Source of the DNA: Streptomyces sp. AA1529
GTDB taxonomy: Bacteria > Actinomycetota > Actinomycetes > Streptomycetales > Streptomycetaceae
Assembly: GCF_000280905.1 (NCBI RefSeq)
Contig: NZ_ALAP01000052.1
Span: 1 to 64,000 of the forward strand
Reading direction: 5' to 3'
Length of the DNA: 64,000 bases
Part shown: positions 1 through 11,306 of the stretch, in pieces
Position numbering within the stretch: the first letter of the stretch is position 1
Layout of the letters: each line of letters begins with the position of its first letter
The notes under the pieces: model-generated
Seen by the model: only the letters and a program-made list of their open reading frames with translations
The model's database searches: none
Told to the model about the DNA's origin: nothing
Made by a program: the position numbers and the translations under genes

Positions 1-202
1 GAATCTGCTAGGAGTTCGGAGTGCTTCTCGCACGAGAATTCCGTTGCCGGATTTCGTGAGTCGAAGCGGAGAAGAATCTAACTGCTGCTGCCGAGCTTGT
101 CCAACTCTAGGCAACTGTTCGAATCTACTGCCCGCAGGCCACCGCGTCAACGGTTTTCCGGGGCGGAGAGGACAGTAGCAGGTTCCCGGCTGTCCACGCA
201 CA

Positions 203-1210
203 TCATGCGGCGGTGGGTGCCTCGGCCGAGCGGTCCGACACGGCGATGTCACCGGTTTCGCCCATCCCGGCCGCACGGCGTCCCAGCACGTACACGTAGC
301 CGAGGAAGGCCAGTTCCACCAGGACTCCGATCAGGATGCGCGCCCAGGTGGGCAGGCCGGAAGGGGTCACGAAGGCTTCCACGGCTCCGGAGACCAGGAG
401 GACGGCCGCCAGTCCGAGGGCCATGCCGAGTGCCGAACGTCCTTCCTCTGCCAGTGCTGTCCGCCGGCTCCGTGGTCCCGGATCGATGACGGTCCAGCCC
501 AGCCGCAGCCCCGTGCCCGCCGCGACGAAGACGGCTGTCAGTTCGAGGAGGCCGTGCGGCAGCAGCAGGCCGAGAAAGGTGTCGAGGCGGCCGGCGGAGC
601 CCATGAGTCCGATGCCGACACCGAGGTTGAGGACGTTCTGGAAGAGCACCCAGAGCACGGGGACGCCGAGGAGGGCGCCGAAGGCCAGGCAGAGGGCTGC
701 GGCCTGGGCGTTGTTCGTCCATACCTGGGCCGCGAAGGAGGTGGCGGGGTGGCTGGAGTAGTACGCCTCGTACCGGCCGCCGGAGCGCGTCATCTCGCGG
801 AGTTCCTCCGGTGCTCCGATGGTGGCGCGGACCTCGGGGTGGGTGCCCACCCACCCCGCGATGAGCGCCGTCAGCACGATGGACAGCAGGGCGGTCGGGA
901 CCCACCAGGTGCGCGAGCGGTAGACGGCTGCGGGGAAGCCGGCGGTGAAGAAGCGCACCGCATCCCGCCAGGAGGCGGTGTGCGCTCCGGTGACCGCGCT
1001 GCGCGCGCGGGCGACGAGCTGGGTGAGGCGTTCGGTGAGGTCCGGATCCGGCGCACTCGACCGCACCTGGGAGAGGTGGGTGGCGGCGCGCTGGTAGAGC
1101 CGGACGAGTTCGTCGGCCTCCGCGCCGGAGAGCCGGCGGTGGCGGCGCAGCAGTGCGTCCAGGCGGTCCCACTCCGCGCGGTGCGCCGAGACGAAGACGT
1201 CCAGGTCCAT
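203..1210 (-). CDS. SpoIIM-like (DUF95) integral membrane protein
   Basis: A 335-residue membrane protein of the stage II sporulation protein M family. The N-terminal ~90 residues are soluble, helical and charged. Several hydrophobic segments follow (around residues 100-120, 170-200, 215-235, 265-285 and 295-312), with a conserved-looking block near NVLNLGVGIG. It is divergent from the RDD-family gene 155 bp away. In actinobacteria these two families commonly occur together near MoxR/DUF58 genes, which suggests a membrane-remodelling or envelope role. In Bacillus, SpoIIM acts in forespore engulfment, but Streptomyces does not engulf, so that function should not be transferred. The ATG start at 1210 begins MDLDVFVSAH. 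The family call is good; the function is unknown. Confidence 0.85.
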   Translation of the reverse strand: MDLDVFVSAHRAEWDRLDALLRRHRRLSGAEADELVRLYQRAATHLSQVRSSAPDPDLTERLTQLVARARSAVTGAHTASWRDAVRFFTAGFPAAVYRSRTWWVPTALLSIVLTALIAGWVGTHPEVRATIGAPEELREMTRSGGRYEAYYSSHPATSFAAQVWTNNAQAAALCLAFGALLGVPVLWVLFQNVLNLGVGIGLMGSAGRLDTFLGLLLPHGLLELTAVFVAAGTGLRLGWTVIDPGPRSRRTALAEEGRSALGMALGLAAVLLVSGAVEAFVTPSGLPTWARILIGVLVELAFLGYVYVLGRRAAGMGETGDIAVSDRSAEAPTAA

Positions 1211-1365
1211 GGAGCGAGTTTCCCAGATCGTCCTACTGGAAGACTGGGGCTGCGGCGCCGGATGGTTGCCGCAGGTGCCGAGTGGTGCCGCGGCGGGAGC
1301 GTCCCATCAGGTGCGCGGGCGGCTGTGCTGCCCTCGTGCCGCGGCCGACGAACCGGGGGTGTGCG

Positions 1366-2313
1366 ATGAGTGAGCTGGTGACCGGGGAGGCCGTCGTGCT
1401 CGGGCTGCGTCCGGCGCGGCTGCCGAGCAGGGCGCTGGCCGTCTGCGTGGACCTGGTCATCGTCTGGGTCATGTACCTCGCGCTGACGCTCGCCCTGCTG
1501 GTGTCGGTGGACTCCCTGGACCCAGCGGCGCTGGCGGCCGTGCAGGTGGGGCTGTTCGTGGTGGTGCTCGTCGGGCTGCCGATCGCGGTCGAGACGCTCA
1601 CCGGGGGACGTTCGGTCGGCAAGATCGCAGCGGGGCTGCGGGTCGTGCGGGACGACGGCGGTCCGATCCGGTTCCGGCACGCGCTGGTGCGCGGGGCGGT
1701 CGGTGTCGTCGAGATGCAGCTGCTGTTCGGTGTGGTGGCCTGCACGGCCTCGCTGGTGTCCGAGCGGGGCCGCCGGCTGGGGGACGTGTTCGCCGGGACT
1801 CTGGTGGTACGGGAACGCGGTCCCCGGCCGGGGCGCACGGCGCTGCCGCCTCCGCCCCGGTGGTGCGCCGCGGAGTTCGCCGAGCTCGATCTCTCGCGCG
1901 TCCCGGACGCGCTCTGGCTCGCGATCCGGCAGTTCCTGCTGCGTGCCGGGCAACTGGATCCCGCTGTGCGGCACTCGATGGCGGAACGGCTGGCGGACGA
2001 TGTCATCGAGCGGACCGGAGTGCCGGTACCGCACGGGATGCCCGCGATCAGCTATCTGGCCGGAGTGGCTGCGGAGCGGCGGGAGCGGGAGGCGCGGCGG
2101 TCTTCCGGCTCCCCCGGGATCCCGTCTCCCCCGTCGTCCGGGATGCCGCCCTCCCGGTCATCGGAGTCCCAGCCGTCGCCACAGCCGCAGCCGTCGTCGT
2201 CCACGGCGGCTCCGCCTACTTCCCGGCCCGCCTCGGAGCGGGAGAGCTCGGCCCGGGGCAGCGGCGAGGACGGGCCGCCCACTCCGCGCACGGGCTTCGT
2301 GCCGCCCTCCTAG
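1366..2313 (+). CDS. RDD family membrane protein
   Basis: A 315-residue protein with an RDD domain in roughly the first 150 residues. The signature Arg and Asp of the first helix lie in RALAVCVDLVI, followed by two more membrane segments around residues 60-85 and 105-130. The GRSVGKIAAGLRV block between helices 2 and 3 is typical of the family. The C-terminal third is soluble and ends in a Pro/Ser-rich low-complexity tail. The ATG at 1366 was chosen because a GGGGG ribosome site precedes it and the RDD fold starts soon after; upstream in-frame codons encode no recognisable protein. It is divergent from the SpoIIM-like gene, so both may share the 155-bp promoter region. RDD proteins are membrane proteins of mostly unknown function; some are proposed ion transporters. 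Confidence 0.85.
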   Translation: MSELVTGEAVVLGLRPARLPSRALAVCVDLVIVWVMYLALTLALLVSVDSLDPAALAAVQVGLFVVVLVGLPIAVETLTGGRSVGKIAAGLRVVRDDGGPIRFRHALVRGAVGVVEMQLLFGVVACTASLVSERGRRLGDVFAGTLVVRERGPRPGRTALPPPPRWCAAEFAELDLSRVPDALWLAIRQFLLRAGQLDPAVRHSMAERLADDVIERTGVPVPHGMPAISYLAGVAAERREREARRSSGSPGIPSPPSSGMPPSRSSESQPSPQPQPSSSTAAPPTSRPASERESSARGSGEDGPPTPRTGFVPPS

Positions 2314-2397
2314 TCCGTTCCCGGTCCGGCAGGTGCCGGGAGCACGGGCGTCGGGATCCCGGAGCGCGGGAGGGCTCGGGACCGGACTCCGACGCTG

Positions 2398-3018
2398 CTA
2401 CCCCTGGCCGAAGACCGACGGGGGTGTCTCCAGGTCCTCCAACTCGATGCCCGGGGCCGCCAGAACGACGTCGCCGGCGAGGTGCACCGCGTTCTGCTCC
2501 CCCGTCTGCAGGTCGTTGACCTGGTAGTTGTGCACGACGAGCGGGCCGTTGTCGGTGTCGTGTGCTTCGCTGCCGGACAGCGCCCAGGACTGGTCCAGGG
2601 TGCGAGGAGCCAGGACGGGGGGTGTGAACGCGACGAGGCGGACGCGGGTCGCCCGGTCACCGGGAGCCGGGCGCAGCAGCCGCGCGGTCGCGATGAGGAA
2701 GGCGGGGGAAGCACCGGTGAAGGAGTGCGCGGCGGCGTTGCCCTCTTGGGCCTGCTCGCCCACGGGGTCGGAACGCACCCAGGTGACGCCGTCGAGTGCC
2801 GCTCCGCGGATCCGCCAGTTCGCGGCGCGGAGTTCGAGCCGGATCGGGCGGCCGAGATCGTCGAGCGTGAGGTCGACGGAGCCGGTGTGCTCACCCGCGG
2901 GGTCGGTGAGCTGTGAGACGTAGCGCCAGCCGGAGGGGCCGGTGGCGCAGTGGAAGTGCTCTTCTCCGAGGAAGGTGTGGTCGTGCGGATCGTGCAGCGA
3001 ATAGCGGCCGCGGGGCAT
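2398..3018 (-). CDS. hypothetical protein downstream of ahcY
   Basis: A 206-residue soluble protein with no signal peptide or membrane segment. It starts MPRGRYSLHDPHDHTF and is rich in beta-prone stretches with alternating charged and aromatic residues. I do not recognise a named domain. It lies 137 bp downstream of ahcY on the same strand, but a strong hairpin (3050-3076) separates them, so transcription would be by read-through or from its own promoter. The ATG at 3018 was chosen because the open frame further upstream lies inside ahcY in another reading frame. A role tied to methylation or SAH metabolism is possible from position only. Confidence 0.75.
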   Translation of the reverse strand: MPRGRYSLHDPHDHTFLGEEHFHCATGPSGWRYVSQLTDPAGEHTGSVDLTLDDLGRPIRLELRAANWRIRGAALDGVTWVRSDPVGEQAQEGNAAAHSFTGASPAFLIATARLLRPAPGDRATRVRLVAFTPPVLAPRTLDQSWALSGSEAHDTDNGPLVVHNYQVNDLQTGEQNAVHLAGDVVLAAPGIELEDLETPPSVFGQG

Positions 3019-3049
3019 GGGCGGTGTCCGGGGTCGGTGCGGTGACGGG

Positions 3050-3076
3050 CAGGCCCCCCGCGGGGCGGGGGGCCTG
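3050..3076 (-). terminator. hairpin after ahcY
   Basis: A perfect 11-bp inverted repeat (arms 3050-3060 and 3066-3076, CAGGCCCCCCG and its complement) with a 5-nt loop lies 80 bp beyond the ahcY stop. It has no T-tract, as is usual for Streptomyces terminators. A weaker TGCGGGAG/CTCCCGCA pair lies closer to ahcY. Confidence 0.6.
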
Positions 3077-3155
3077 GTTCCGGTCCCGATCCGGGCCGGA
3101 TGCGGGAGCGCACGGTCGCGTACGCCTCCCGCACCGGCCCGACCGGTTGCGGTGC

Positions 3156-4616
<1,461 letters not shown>

Positions 4617-5009
4617 TGCGAGCTGCTCCTCGGTGTCGAGAAATAAGGCTGGTCCGTGCTGCGGCGCCGGGGCGGTGCGGTACCGGTCGCGCGGAGGCGC
4701 GCATCGTGACCGGGCACACTCGTCCCCTGCTCGCAGCTCAGTCCGTCGAAGGCCCTCTCTCCCTCGGTGGCCCGGGGTCCGGGCCTCCCGACCGCCATCA
4801 GCAGCGACGTCTGGCTCTACGAATCTACACCGCCCGTCCAGGGGACAAGACGGGCGCCGCTGACAGCAAGGGCGCCTCGGGGTTTGTTTTCGGCCGCTTG
4901 CTTTTTTGCCCGTGCGGCTGGTTCGGTGCACCCTGCGGCCGCTGTGGCTGCGCTTGCGATGGCGCGAGAACGCATCCCTCCACCCCCTGGCCGAGCTAGG
5001 AGTTCCCAC
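4617..5009. other. divergent intergenic region ahcY / PTS permease
   Basis: The 393 bp hold the 5' leaders of both neighbours and no convincing ORF. The part near the PTS gene is locally T-rich (about 4878-4910, runs of T on the + strand), unlike the surrounding DNA. A possible ahcY promoter is listed separately. The PTS gene has an AGGAG ribosome site at 4998-5002. Confidence 0.5.
4822..4848 (-). promoter_or_regulatory. possible ahcY promoter
   Basis: On the minus strand TTGTCC (4848-4843) and TAGATT (4827-4822) are separated by 15 bp, slightly short for a housekeeping sigma promoter. This would give an ahcY leader of about 200 nt. It is the only reasonable match I saw; confidence is low without transcript data. 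Confidence 0.3.
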
Positions 5010-7220
5010 GTGACCAGTCCTGCCGACCCCCGAGACGGAGCGGCTCCCCCGGCCGGCCCGGGGCTGAAACTGCTCGCTGTGACGGCGTGTCCGACCGGTA
5101 TCGCCCATACGTACATGGCGGCGGAAAAACTGACCCAGGCCGCGCAAGCCCGTGGTATCGCCATGAAGGTGGAGACCCAGGGGTCCATCGGTGCTGAGAA
5201 CGTGCTGTCTGACAACGATGTCAGCGCTGCGGACGGCGTAATCGTCGCCGCCGACAAGGACGTGGACCTCAGCCGGTTCGGCGGCAAGCGGGTGCTCTGC
5301 GTCGGAGTGGCCGAGGGCATCAGCGACCCCGACGGGCTCATCGACCGGGTGCGGGCGGCCCCGGTGCACCCGGGCGGCGCGGACTCCGCTGCGGCCGGCG
5401 ACGCCCGCGGCGGCGGCCGCACCGGCGACGGGAGCGGCGGCTCCGCGACGGCCACCGGACCCGCCGGGGCCAAGGGCCGGGAGCGCAGCGCCGGCTACAA
5501 GGCGCTGATGAACGGCGTCTCGTACATGATCCCGTTCGTGGTCGTCGGCGGACTGCTGATCGCGGTCTCGCTCGCGCTGGGCGGGCATCCGCAGGCCGAC
5601 GGCGGTCTGGTGATCCCCGACGGCAGCTTCTGGAAGCACGTGAACGACATCGGCGTGATCGGATTCACGCTGATGGTGCCGATCCTCTCCGGCTACATCG
5701 CCTATGCGATCGGCGACCGTCCCGCGCTGGTTCCGGGCATGATCGGCGGCTGGATCGCCAACACCGGCGAGCTGTACGACTCCGAGTCCGGTGCGGGCTT
5801 CATCGGCGCGATCGTCACCGGGTTCCTGGCCGGGTATCTGGTGCGCTGGATCAAGCGGATACCGGTCTCGCGGTTCGTACGGCCCATCATGCCGATCATC
5901 GTGATCCCGATCGTGGCGACCTCCGCGCTCGGCCTGTTCTTCATCTATGTCATCGGCAGGCCGATCTCCTGGGTCTTCGAGAACCTCACCGACTTCCTGG
6001 GCGGTATGACGGGGACCAGCGCCGCGCTGCTGGGCGTGGTGCTCGGGCTGATGATCGCCTTCGACATGGGCGGCCCGGTCAACAAGACCGCCTTCCTGTT
6101 CGGGGCCGGACTGGTCTCCAAGAGCCCCGAGGTGATGGGGATGTGCGCGGCGGCCATTCCGGTGCCGCCGCTGGGGCAGGGCCTCGCGACGCTGCTGCGC
6201 CGCAGGTTCTACTCCGACCAGGAGCGGGAGACCGGCCTGGCCGCACTGTTCATGGGTTTCTTCGGCATCACGGAAGGCGCCATCCCGTTCGCCGCCGCAC
6301 GGCCCGCCACGGTGATCCCGGCGAACATGCTCGGCGGCGCCGTCGCGGGCGGCATCGCCGGGCTGGCCTCGATCGGGGACAACGTGCCGCACGGCGGGCC
6401 GATCGTGGCGGTGCTGGGCGCGGTCGACGGTGTGGCGATGTTCTTCGTGGCGCTCCTGACCGGTGCCGCGGTCACGGCGGCGGCCACGGTCGGCCTGGTG
6501 ACGCTCGGAGCACGGCGTTCCGGGCAGGACGCTCCCGGCACGGACTCCGCGGAGCAGGCGGTGCCCGCGCCGCCCGCGGTGGCCGCGGTGGCCGCGGTGG
6601 CCGCGGACGGCCGCACCGGGGACGGCCCGGAGGACACCGCCCGGCGCATGCCGGCCGCCGGCCCCACGCCGGCCGCCCCGGGCACGGCGGCGGACCCCGC
6701 ACCGGACTCGGCCGCGCACTCGGCCCGGGCGGCGCAGCAGCCCCCGGCCGCCGCGGAGTCGTCCGGGGCGCTGTCCGGATATCTGTCCGCGGAGACCGTG
6801 AGCGAGCGGCTCGCGGCCGACGGCAAGGAAGCCGGTATCCGGGAGATGGCCGAGCTGTTGGGACGCAGCGGCAAGGTCACCGACAGCGAGGCGCTCGTAC
6901 GGGCCGCGCTCGCCCGCGAGGAGCAGGGCACGACGGGGCTCGGCGAGGAGATCGCCGTCCCGCACGCCAAGACGGACGCGGTCAGCGCTCCGGTCGTGGG
7001 GTTCGCACGATCCGCCGAGGGCATCGAGTGGGGCTCGCTGGACGGGACCAGGGCGCGGCTGGTGTTCATGATCGCGGTACCGGAGGCGGCGGCGGGGGAC
7101 GAGCATCTGCGCATCCTGGCGCTGCTGTCGCGGAAGTTGATGGATCCCGCGTTCCGCACCAGGTTGCTGGAGGCTCCGGACAAGGGAGCGGTGCTGGCCG
7201 CGCTCGCCGAGATCGGCTGA
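5010..7220 (+). CDS. PTS fructose-type permease, domain order IIB-IIC-IIA
   Basis: A 736-residue phosphotransferase permease that would import and phosphorylate a hexose, probably fructose or a related sugar. The IIB domain comes first, with phospho-cysteine 27 in [18 protein letters not shown]. The membrane IIC domain spans about residues 160-495. An Ala/Pro-rich linker of about 85 residues with VAA repeats follows, then a C-terminal IIA domain (about 590-735) with phospho-His652 in IAVPHAKTD. The GTG at 5010 follows AGGAG and sits just before the IIB fold. Two oddities stand out: the domain order differs from the A-B-C order I recall for the Streptomyces FruA, and no 1-phosphofructokinase or fruR-type regulator is adjacent. 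It may serve a different sugar; substrate is unproven. Confidence 0.9.
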   Translation: MTSPADPRDGAAPPAGPGLKLLAVTACPTGIAHTYMAAEKLTQAAQARGIAMKVETQGSIGAENVLSDNDVSAADGVIVAADKDVDLSRFGGKRVLCVGVAEGISDPDGLIDRVRAAPVHPGGADSAAAGDARGGGRTGDGSGGSATATGPAGAKGRERSAGYKALMNGVSYMIPFVVVGGLLIAVSLALGGHPQADGGLVIPDGSFWKHVNDIGVIGFTLMVPILSGYIAYAIGDRPALVPGMIGGWIANTGELYDSESGAGFIGAIVTGFLAGYLVRWIKRIPVSRFVRPIMPIIVIPIVATSALGLFFIYVIGRPISWVFENLTDFLGGMTGTSAALLGVVLGLMIAFDMGGPVNKTAFLFGAGLVSKSPEVMGMCAAAIPVPPLGQGLATLLRRRFYSDQERETGLAALFMGFFGITEGAIPFAAARPATVIPANMLGGAVAGGIAGLASIGDNVPHGGPIVAVLGAVDGVAMFFVALLTGAAVTAAATVGLVTLGARRSGQDAPGTDSAEQAVPAPPAVAAVAAVAADGRTGDGPEDTARRMPAAGPTPAAPGTAADPAPDSAAHSARAAQQPPAAAESSGALSGYLSAETVSERLAADGKEAGIREMAELLGRSGKVTDSEALVRAALAREEQGTTGLGEEIAVPHAKTDAVSAPVVGFARSAEGIEWGSLDGTRARLVFMIAVPEAAAGDEHLRILALLSRKLMDPAFRTRLLEAPDKGAVLAALAEIG

Positions 7221-7283
7221 GGCCGGCGCACCGTCCGGCGCCGGGACAGCACACCGCCGCGGCAGTGCCGACGCCGCGAAGAA

Positions 7284-7318
7284 GAGGGCCCGCCCGCGCT
7301 TCCACGGGGCGGGCCCTC
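7284..7318. terminator. bidirectional terminator hairpin
   Basis: A perfect 12-bp inverted repeat (7284-7295 and 7307-7318, GAGGGCCCGCCC and its complement) with an 11-nt loop lies between two convergent genes, the PTS permease and the cation-efflux gene. Confidence 0.8.
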
Positions 7319-7375
7319 GCACCGCACGCGGCGGCCGGGCGGGCCCGGCACAGCCCAGCCCGGCGGACGGCCCGG

Positions 7376-8353
7376 TCAGGCGCCGGGGCCGCGGCCGGAC
7401 GTGTCGGCCGGTTCCGCCGCCGGCTCCGGCCCGGGGTCCTGCTCCGCACGGTGGACGTCCGGCTCCAGGTAGATGACCCGGGCGATCGGGACGGCTTCGC
7501 GGACGCGGTGCTCGGCGGCGTCGATGGCACGGGCGACCTGTGCGGCCGTGTCGTCGTGCCGGACGGCGACCTTGGCCGCCACCAGCAGTTCCTCCGGGCC
7601 CAGGTGCAGGGTGCGCATGTGGATGACGTGGGTGACCGTCTCGTCGTCGACGAGCGCGGCGCGGATCCGGTCCCGTTCGGCCGGGGCGGCGGACTCGCCC
7701 AGCAGCAGCGACTTGGTCTCCGCCGCGAGCACCAGCGCGATGACGACGAGCAGCGCACCGATGCACATGGTGCCCACGCCGTCCCAGACACCGTCGCCGG
7801 TGAGCAGGGCGAGGCCGACGCCGCCGAGGGCGAGGACGAGGCCGACGAGCGCGCCGAAGTCCTCCAGCAGCACGACCGGCAGTTCGGGTGCCTTGGCGCG
7901 GCGTACGAACTGGGTCCAGCTCTGCTTGCCGCGGATCTGGTTGGACTCCCGGATGGCGGTCCGGAAGGAGAAGCCCTCGGCCACCACGGCGAAGACGAGC
8001 ACGCCGACCGGCCAGTACCAGTGCTCGATCCCGTGCGGGTGGACGATCTTCTCGTAGCCCTCGTAGAGCGCGAAGACGCCGCCGACGGTGAACAGGACGA
8101 TGGAGACCAGGAAGCCGTAGATGTAGCGCTCGCGGCCGTAGCCGAAGGGGTGCTCCTCGTTGGCTTCCTTCTTGGCCTTCTTCCCGCCCAGCAGCAGGAG
8201 GGCCTGGTTCCCGGAGTCGGCCACCGAGTGGACGCCCTCGGCCAGCATGGAGGCCGAGCCGCTGAAGGCGGCCGCGACGAACTTGGCGACGGCGATGGCC
8301 AGGTTGGCGCCCAGCGCGGCGACGATCGCCTTTGTTCCGCCTGATGCACTCAC
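7376..8353 (-). CDS. cation diffusion facilitator (CDF) transporter
   Basis: A 325-residue inner-membrane metal exporter of the CDF family (Zn, Fe, Mn or Co efflux by proton exchange). The first helices carry [16 protein letters not shown] and the metal-site segment [23 protein letters not shown], with the family's H and D residues. A cytoplasmic domain forms the C-terminal ~90 residues. A Lys/Glu cluster ([20 protein letters not shown]) precedes the third helix, as in relatives. The start is GTG at 8353 with GGAAGGGA upstream. It is followed on its upstream side by manA on the same strand, 39 bp away. Metal specificity cannot be read from the sequence. Confidence 0.93.
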   Translation of the reverse strand: MSASGGTKAIVAALGANLAIAVAKFVAAAFSGSASMLAEGVHSVADSGNQALLLLGGKKAKKEANEEHPFGYGRERYIYGFLVSIVLFTVGGVFALYEGYEKIVHPHGIEHWYWPVGVLVFAVVAEGFSFRTAIRESNQIRGKQSWTQFVRRAKAPELPVVLLEDFGALVGLVLALGGVGLALLTGDGVWDGVGTMCIGALLVVIALVLAAETKSLLLGESAAPAERDRIRAALVDDETVTHVIHMRTLHLGPEELLVAAKVAVRHDDTAAQVARAIDAAEHRVREAVPIARVIYLEPDVHRAEQDPGPEPAAEPADTSGRGPGA

Positions 8354-8392
8354 GAGTGAGAGGTCCCTTCCTGCTGCTGTGCGACCGTCCGA

Positions 8393-9577
8393 TCAGACGG
8401 CAGCGGTGGCGCGGAAGAGCGTACCGTCACCCGAGATCCGTACCGGCTCGTCGGCCGGAACGTAGGCGGACTGCCCGGGCGCCAGGACGAGTTCCGCACT
8501 GCCGTCGGCCCCGCCGTGCAGGACGACGGCGCCCGCGGTGCACAGCAGGATCTGCGCGGCGGACGGGTCCAGCGGGTGCGCCGGGGCGCCGGGGAGGAGG
8601 ACGAAGCGGGAGAGCCGGAACTCCCCGACGGGCGTCTCGTAGACCTCCTCGCCGCTCACCTCGTCGGCCTCGGGCCGCAGCACGCCCGGCTCGGTGTGCT
8701 CGAAGCGCACGATGCGCAGCAGTTCGGGTACGTCCACGTGCTTGGGCGTCAGCCCGCAGCGCAGCACGTTGTCGGAGCTGGCCATGATCTCGACGCCGAG
8801 GCCGCCGAGGTAGGCGTGCGGCACTCCGGCGGCGAGGTACAGCGCCTCACCGGGGCGCAGCACGACGTGGTTGAGGAGCATCGCGGCGAGCACTCCGGGG
8901 TCGCCCGGGTAGTGGTGCGCGATGTCCGCGTAGACCGCGTACCCGGGGCGCGCGGCGGCTGCTTCGGCGGCAGCGGCGACGGTGGCGGCCATCGCGTCGC
9001 GGTCCGCCGTCAGCAGGGCGGAGAGCACTTCGCGCAGCGCCTCGCCGCCGGGGCGGGCGTGCAGGATGTCGACGTAGGGCTTCAGTCCGGGCACGCCGAG
9101 TCCGTCCAGCAGCGCGGCGGCCTCCTCGGGGTGCCGGAATCCGCACAGTCCCTCGAACGGGGTGAGGGCGCAGAGGAGTTCGGGCTTGTGGCTGTCGTCC
9201 TTGTAGTTGCGCTCCGGCGCGTCCAGCGGGATGCCGCGCGCCTCCTCGTCGGCGTGGCCCCGGGCAGCCTGCGTGCTGTCGGGGTGCACCTGGAGGGAGA
9301 GCGGGGCCGCGGCGGCCAGCAGCTTCAGCAGGAAGGGCAGCCGGGGGCCGTAGGCGCGCACCGCCGGGGTGCCCAGTTCGCGCTCCGGGGCGGCGTCGAT
9401 CACCTCGGTCAGCGGGAGCGGTCCGGCGCCCCGGTCGATGCGCGAGGGTGCGCCGGGGTGCGCCCCCATCCACAGTTCGGCCTGCGGGCGGCCGGTGGGC
9501 TCCTGGCCGAGCAGTTCCGGGATGGCGGTGGTGGAGCCCCAGGCGTACGGCCTGACGGAGTTCTCCAGACGGTCCAT
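8393..9577 (-). CDS. manA: mannose-6-phosphate isomerase, class I
   Basis: A 394-residue zinc enzyme of the cupin fold that interconverts fructose-6-phosphate and mannose-6-phosphate, the entry into GDP-mannose synthesis. The typical N-terminus [19 protein letters not shown], the zinc-ligand region [18 protein letters not shown] and the central [27 protein letters not shown] are all present. It forms a same-strand group with the SIS-domain gene, the Trm112-like gene and manB, all in mannose-phosphate chemistry except the small protein. The ATG at 9577 starts [14 protein letters not shown], which fits the family start. Confidence 0.96.
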   Translation of the reverse strand: MDRLENSVRPYAWGSTTAIPELLGQEPTGRPQAELWMGAHPGAPSRIDRGAGPLPLTEVIDAAPERELGTPAVRAYGPRLPFLLKLLAAAAPLSLQVHPDSTQAARGHADEEARGIPLDAPERNYKDDSHKPELLCALTPFEGLCGFRHPEEAAALLDGLGVPGLKPYVDILHARPGGEALREVLSALLTADRDAMAATVAAAAEAAAARPGYAVYADIAHHYPGDPGVLAAMLLNHVVLRPGEALYLAAGVPHAYLGGLGVEIMASSDNVLRCGLTPKHVDVPELLRIVRFEHTEPGVLRPEADEVSGEEVYETPVGEFRLSRFVLLPGAPAHPLDPSAAQILLCTAGAVVLHGGADGSAELVLAPGQSAYVPADEPVRISGDGTLFRATAAV

Positions 9578-9654
9578 GAGAGGTGCTGTTCCTGTCCTGC
9601 GGGGAGGTGTTCCGTGCGGGGTGCGGTGGGCGCGGGGTCACACCGCGAGCCGTG

Positions 9655-10860
9655 TCACGCCCGGGTGCCGCGTCCTGCCCAAGGGGAGTCGCTGTCGGCG
9701 AGCGTGAGGTGAACGGCGGCGAAATCGGCGGTGGCGATCAGTTCGGCGGCCGCCTCCAGCGGTCCGCTGCCCTCGGCCGGTTCCAGCTCGCTGAGTGCCG
9801 CTCCGTGCGCGTAGGCCAGGTCGCGGGCCGGCACGGTCGCGGAGTCGCCGCCGGGCGGTGCCTCACGGAGCAGGACGACGCGGACGCGGGTCGTCTGCTC
9901 GTCCTCGACCCGGTCGCGGAAGAAGTCGTCCTGGCCGGAGGCCGGGGCGAAGGGCCCGGTCAGCAGGGCTCCGTGCGCCGTCAGGGCCTCGGGCAGGCCC
10001 GCCGTGAGCGCGGGGCGCCCGCAGAGCGCGGCCAGGACCGCGGACCAGTGCCGCGCCGCGGCGCCCGCGACGCCGCCCTCGCTCCACAGCAGCGGTATCG
10101 AGCCCGCCAGTTCGACGGCGAGGGTCTTGCCGGGGTTGCTGTAGGTCGGCACGGCGGGACCGCAGCGTTCGGCGACCTCGTCCAGCCGGTCGGCGAGCCC
10201 GGCGAGCTCCGCGGGGCCGCTGCGGGTCAGTCCGAGGCGGTCGCACAGCAGCAGCAGCGGGGTGGTCAGGCTCCAGAAGGTGCCGGGTCCGCCGCCGGGC
10301 GGAGCGGCGGGGGCTGCGGGGTCCAGCGGGTGCCCGGGGTGGTCCGGCGGGGAGTGGCTCGCGTGCGGGGCCGGGGCCGGGGGCAGGGTGAGGCCGCGGG
10401 TCTCGCCGAGCGCGTCGGCCAGCGGGGTGCCGCGCGGGGTGACGGCGACGACGGAGCAGCCGCGCCGGTACGCCTGGTCGAGCAGCGCCGGGAGACCGGG
10501 TTCGGTGCCGTCCGGGGTGACGAGCAGCAGCAGGTCCAGCGGCCCGGCCCAGCCGGGCAGCGTCCAGCGCAGTGCGTCGCCGGTGGCCCGGGCGCCGGTG
10601 GGGCGCAGACCGGTGACGGGCAGGGAGCCGTTGGTGAGGGCGCCCAGCAGGTCCGTGACGCAGGCGACGGCGGTCCCCGGACCGGCGACCAGGAGCGCGC
10701 GGGGGCGGCCCTCGGGGCGGAGCGTGTCCACCCCCGCCTCGGCTGCCTGCCGGATGCCGGTGCGCACGTGCGCACCGGCCTGTGCGGCGCCGCGCAGCAG
10801 ACCGCGGGCGTCGGCGCGGGCCAGGTCCTCGGGGGCGTCGAGGAGCGTCTCGTCGAGCAT
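9655..10860 (-). CDS. SIS-domain phosphosugar isomerase-like protein
   Basis: A 401-residue cytoplasmic protein with two SIS-type halves, related to bifunctional phosphoglucose/phosphomannose isomerases. Matching regions are RALLVAGPGTAVACVTDLLG in the first half and TYSNPGKTLAVELAGSIPLLWSEGG in the second. A Pro/His-rich insertion of about 30 residues lies near position 210. The first-half glycine-rich sugar-phosphate loop is degenerate relative to active isomerases, so catalysis is uncertain. ATG at 10860 follows GGAGG at 8-nt spacing. Its position between manA and manB, conserved in Streptomyces as I recall, supports a role in hexose-phosphate interconversion or its regulation. Confidence 0.85.
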   Translation of the reverse strand: MLDETLLDAPEDLARADARGLLRGAAQAGAHVRTGIRQAAEAGVDTLRPEGRPRALLVAGPGTAVACVTDLLGALTNGSLPVTGLRPTGARATGDALRWTLPGWAGPLDLLLLVTPDGTEPGLPALLDQAYRRGCSVVAVTPRGTPLADALGETRGLTLPPAPAPHASHSPPDHPGHPLDPAAPAAPPGGGPGTFWSLTTPLLLLCDRLGLTRSGPAELAGLADRLDEVAERCGPAVPTYSNPGKTLAVELAGSIPLLWSEGGVAGAAARHWSAVLAALCGRPALTAGLPEALTAHGALLTGPFAPASGQDDFFRDRVEDEQTTRVRVVLLREAPPGGDSATVPARDLAYAHGAALSELEPAEGSGPLEAAAELIATADFAAVHLTLADSDSPWAGRGTRA

Positions 10861-11005
10861 CTTCCGTGCCTCCGATCGCTTCCGGTGCTGCGCGTGGCGG
10901 CAGCCACCGCGGGTGCGGCGCTCCGTCGGCACGTCGCCGGCTCTGCGCGGCGGCGCGTCCCGGTGGCGGCGCCGCCGTGTCGCCGGGTGCCGCGGCGGGC
11001 CCGGG

Positions 11006-11179
11006 TCAGGCGGGCCGGCGGGCCTCGTCCACCAGGAGCACCGGGATGCCGTCGCGTACGGGGTAGGCCAGGCCGCACTCCGCGTCCCCGGTGCACTGCA
11101 GTTCATCGCCCTCCTCACGCAGCGGCGCGTGGCACGCCGGACAGGCGAGGATCTCCAGGAGTCCGGCTTCGAGCGGCAT
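11006..11179 (-). CDS. Trm112-family small zinc-binding protein
   Basis: A 57-residue protein starting [20 protein letters not shown]. Cys13 and Cys16 (CPAC) pair with two more cysteines in CTGDAEC, giving a four-Cys zinc site, followed by the typical [17 protein letters not shown]. This matches the Trm112/YcaR family, whose members bind and activate methyltransferases in eukaryotes and archaea; bacterial roles are poorly defined. The start is well supported by GGAGGA just upstream of ATG 11179. A 52-bp hexanucleotide repeat begins 22 bp upstream of the start codon, inside the leader. Confidence 0.9.
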   Translation of the reverse strand: MPLEAGLLEILACPACHAPLREEGDELQCTGDAECGLAYPVRDGIPVLLVDEARRPA

Positions 11180-11200
11180 GTCTTCCTCCAGGTGCGGTGT

Positions 11201-11252
11201 GCGGCTGCGGCTGCGGCTGCGGCTGCGGCTGCGGCTGCGGCTGCGGCTGCGG
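11201..11252. repeat. GCGGCT hexanucleotide microsatellite
   Basis: Eight perfect tandem copies of GCGGCT plus GCGG lie between the manB stop codon and the Trm112-like start codon. The array is outside any supported gene. Read on the minus strand it is part of the leader in front of the GGAGGA ribosome site. Such arrays are prone to slippage. Confidence 0.95.
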
Positions 11253-11306
11253 TGACTGTGCCGTCAGGGTACCGCCGGGTGCGGTCGGCGGTACCGGGGG
11301 CGGCCG

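Noticed and set aside
1-202. TTCTCG-CA-CGAGAA inverted repeat (25-38) and a 130-codon ORF
   Set aside because: The repeat is short and has no context within the window; the ORF is Arg/Pro-rich antisense to the SpoIIM-like gene.
4617-4760. SAH riboswitch in the ahcY leader
   Set aside because: I searched the leader for the conserved core of the known SAH riboswitch and found no convincing match. A covariance-model scan would settle it.
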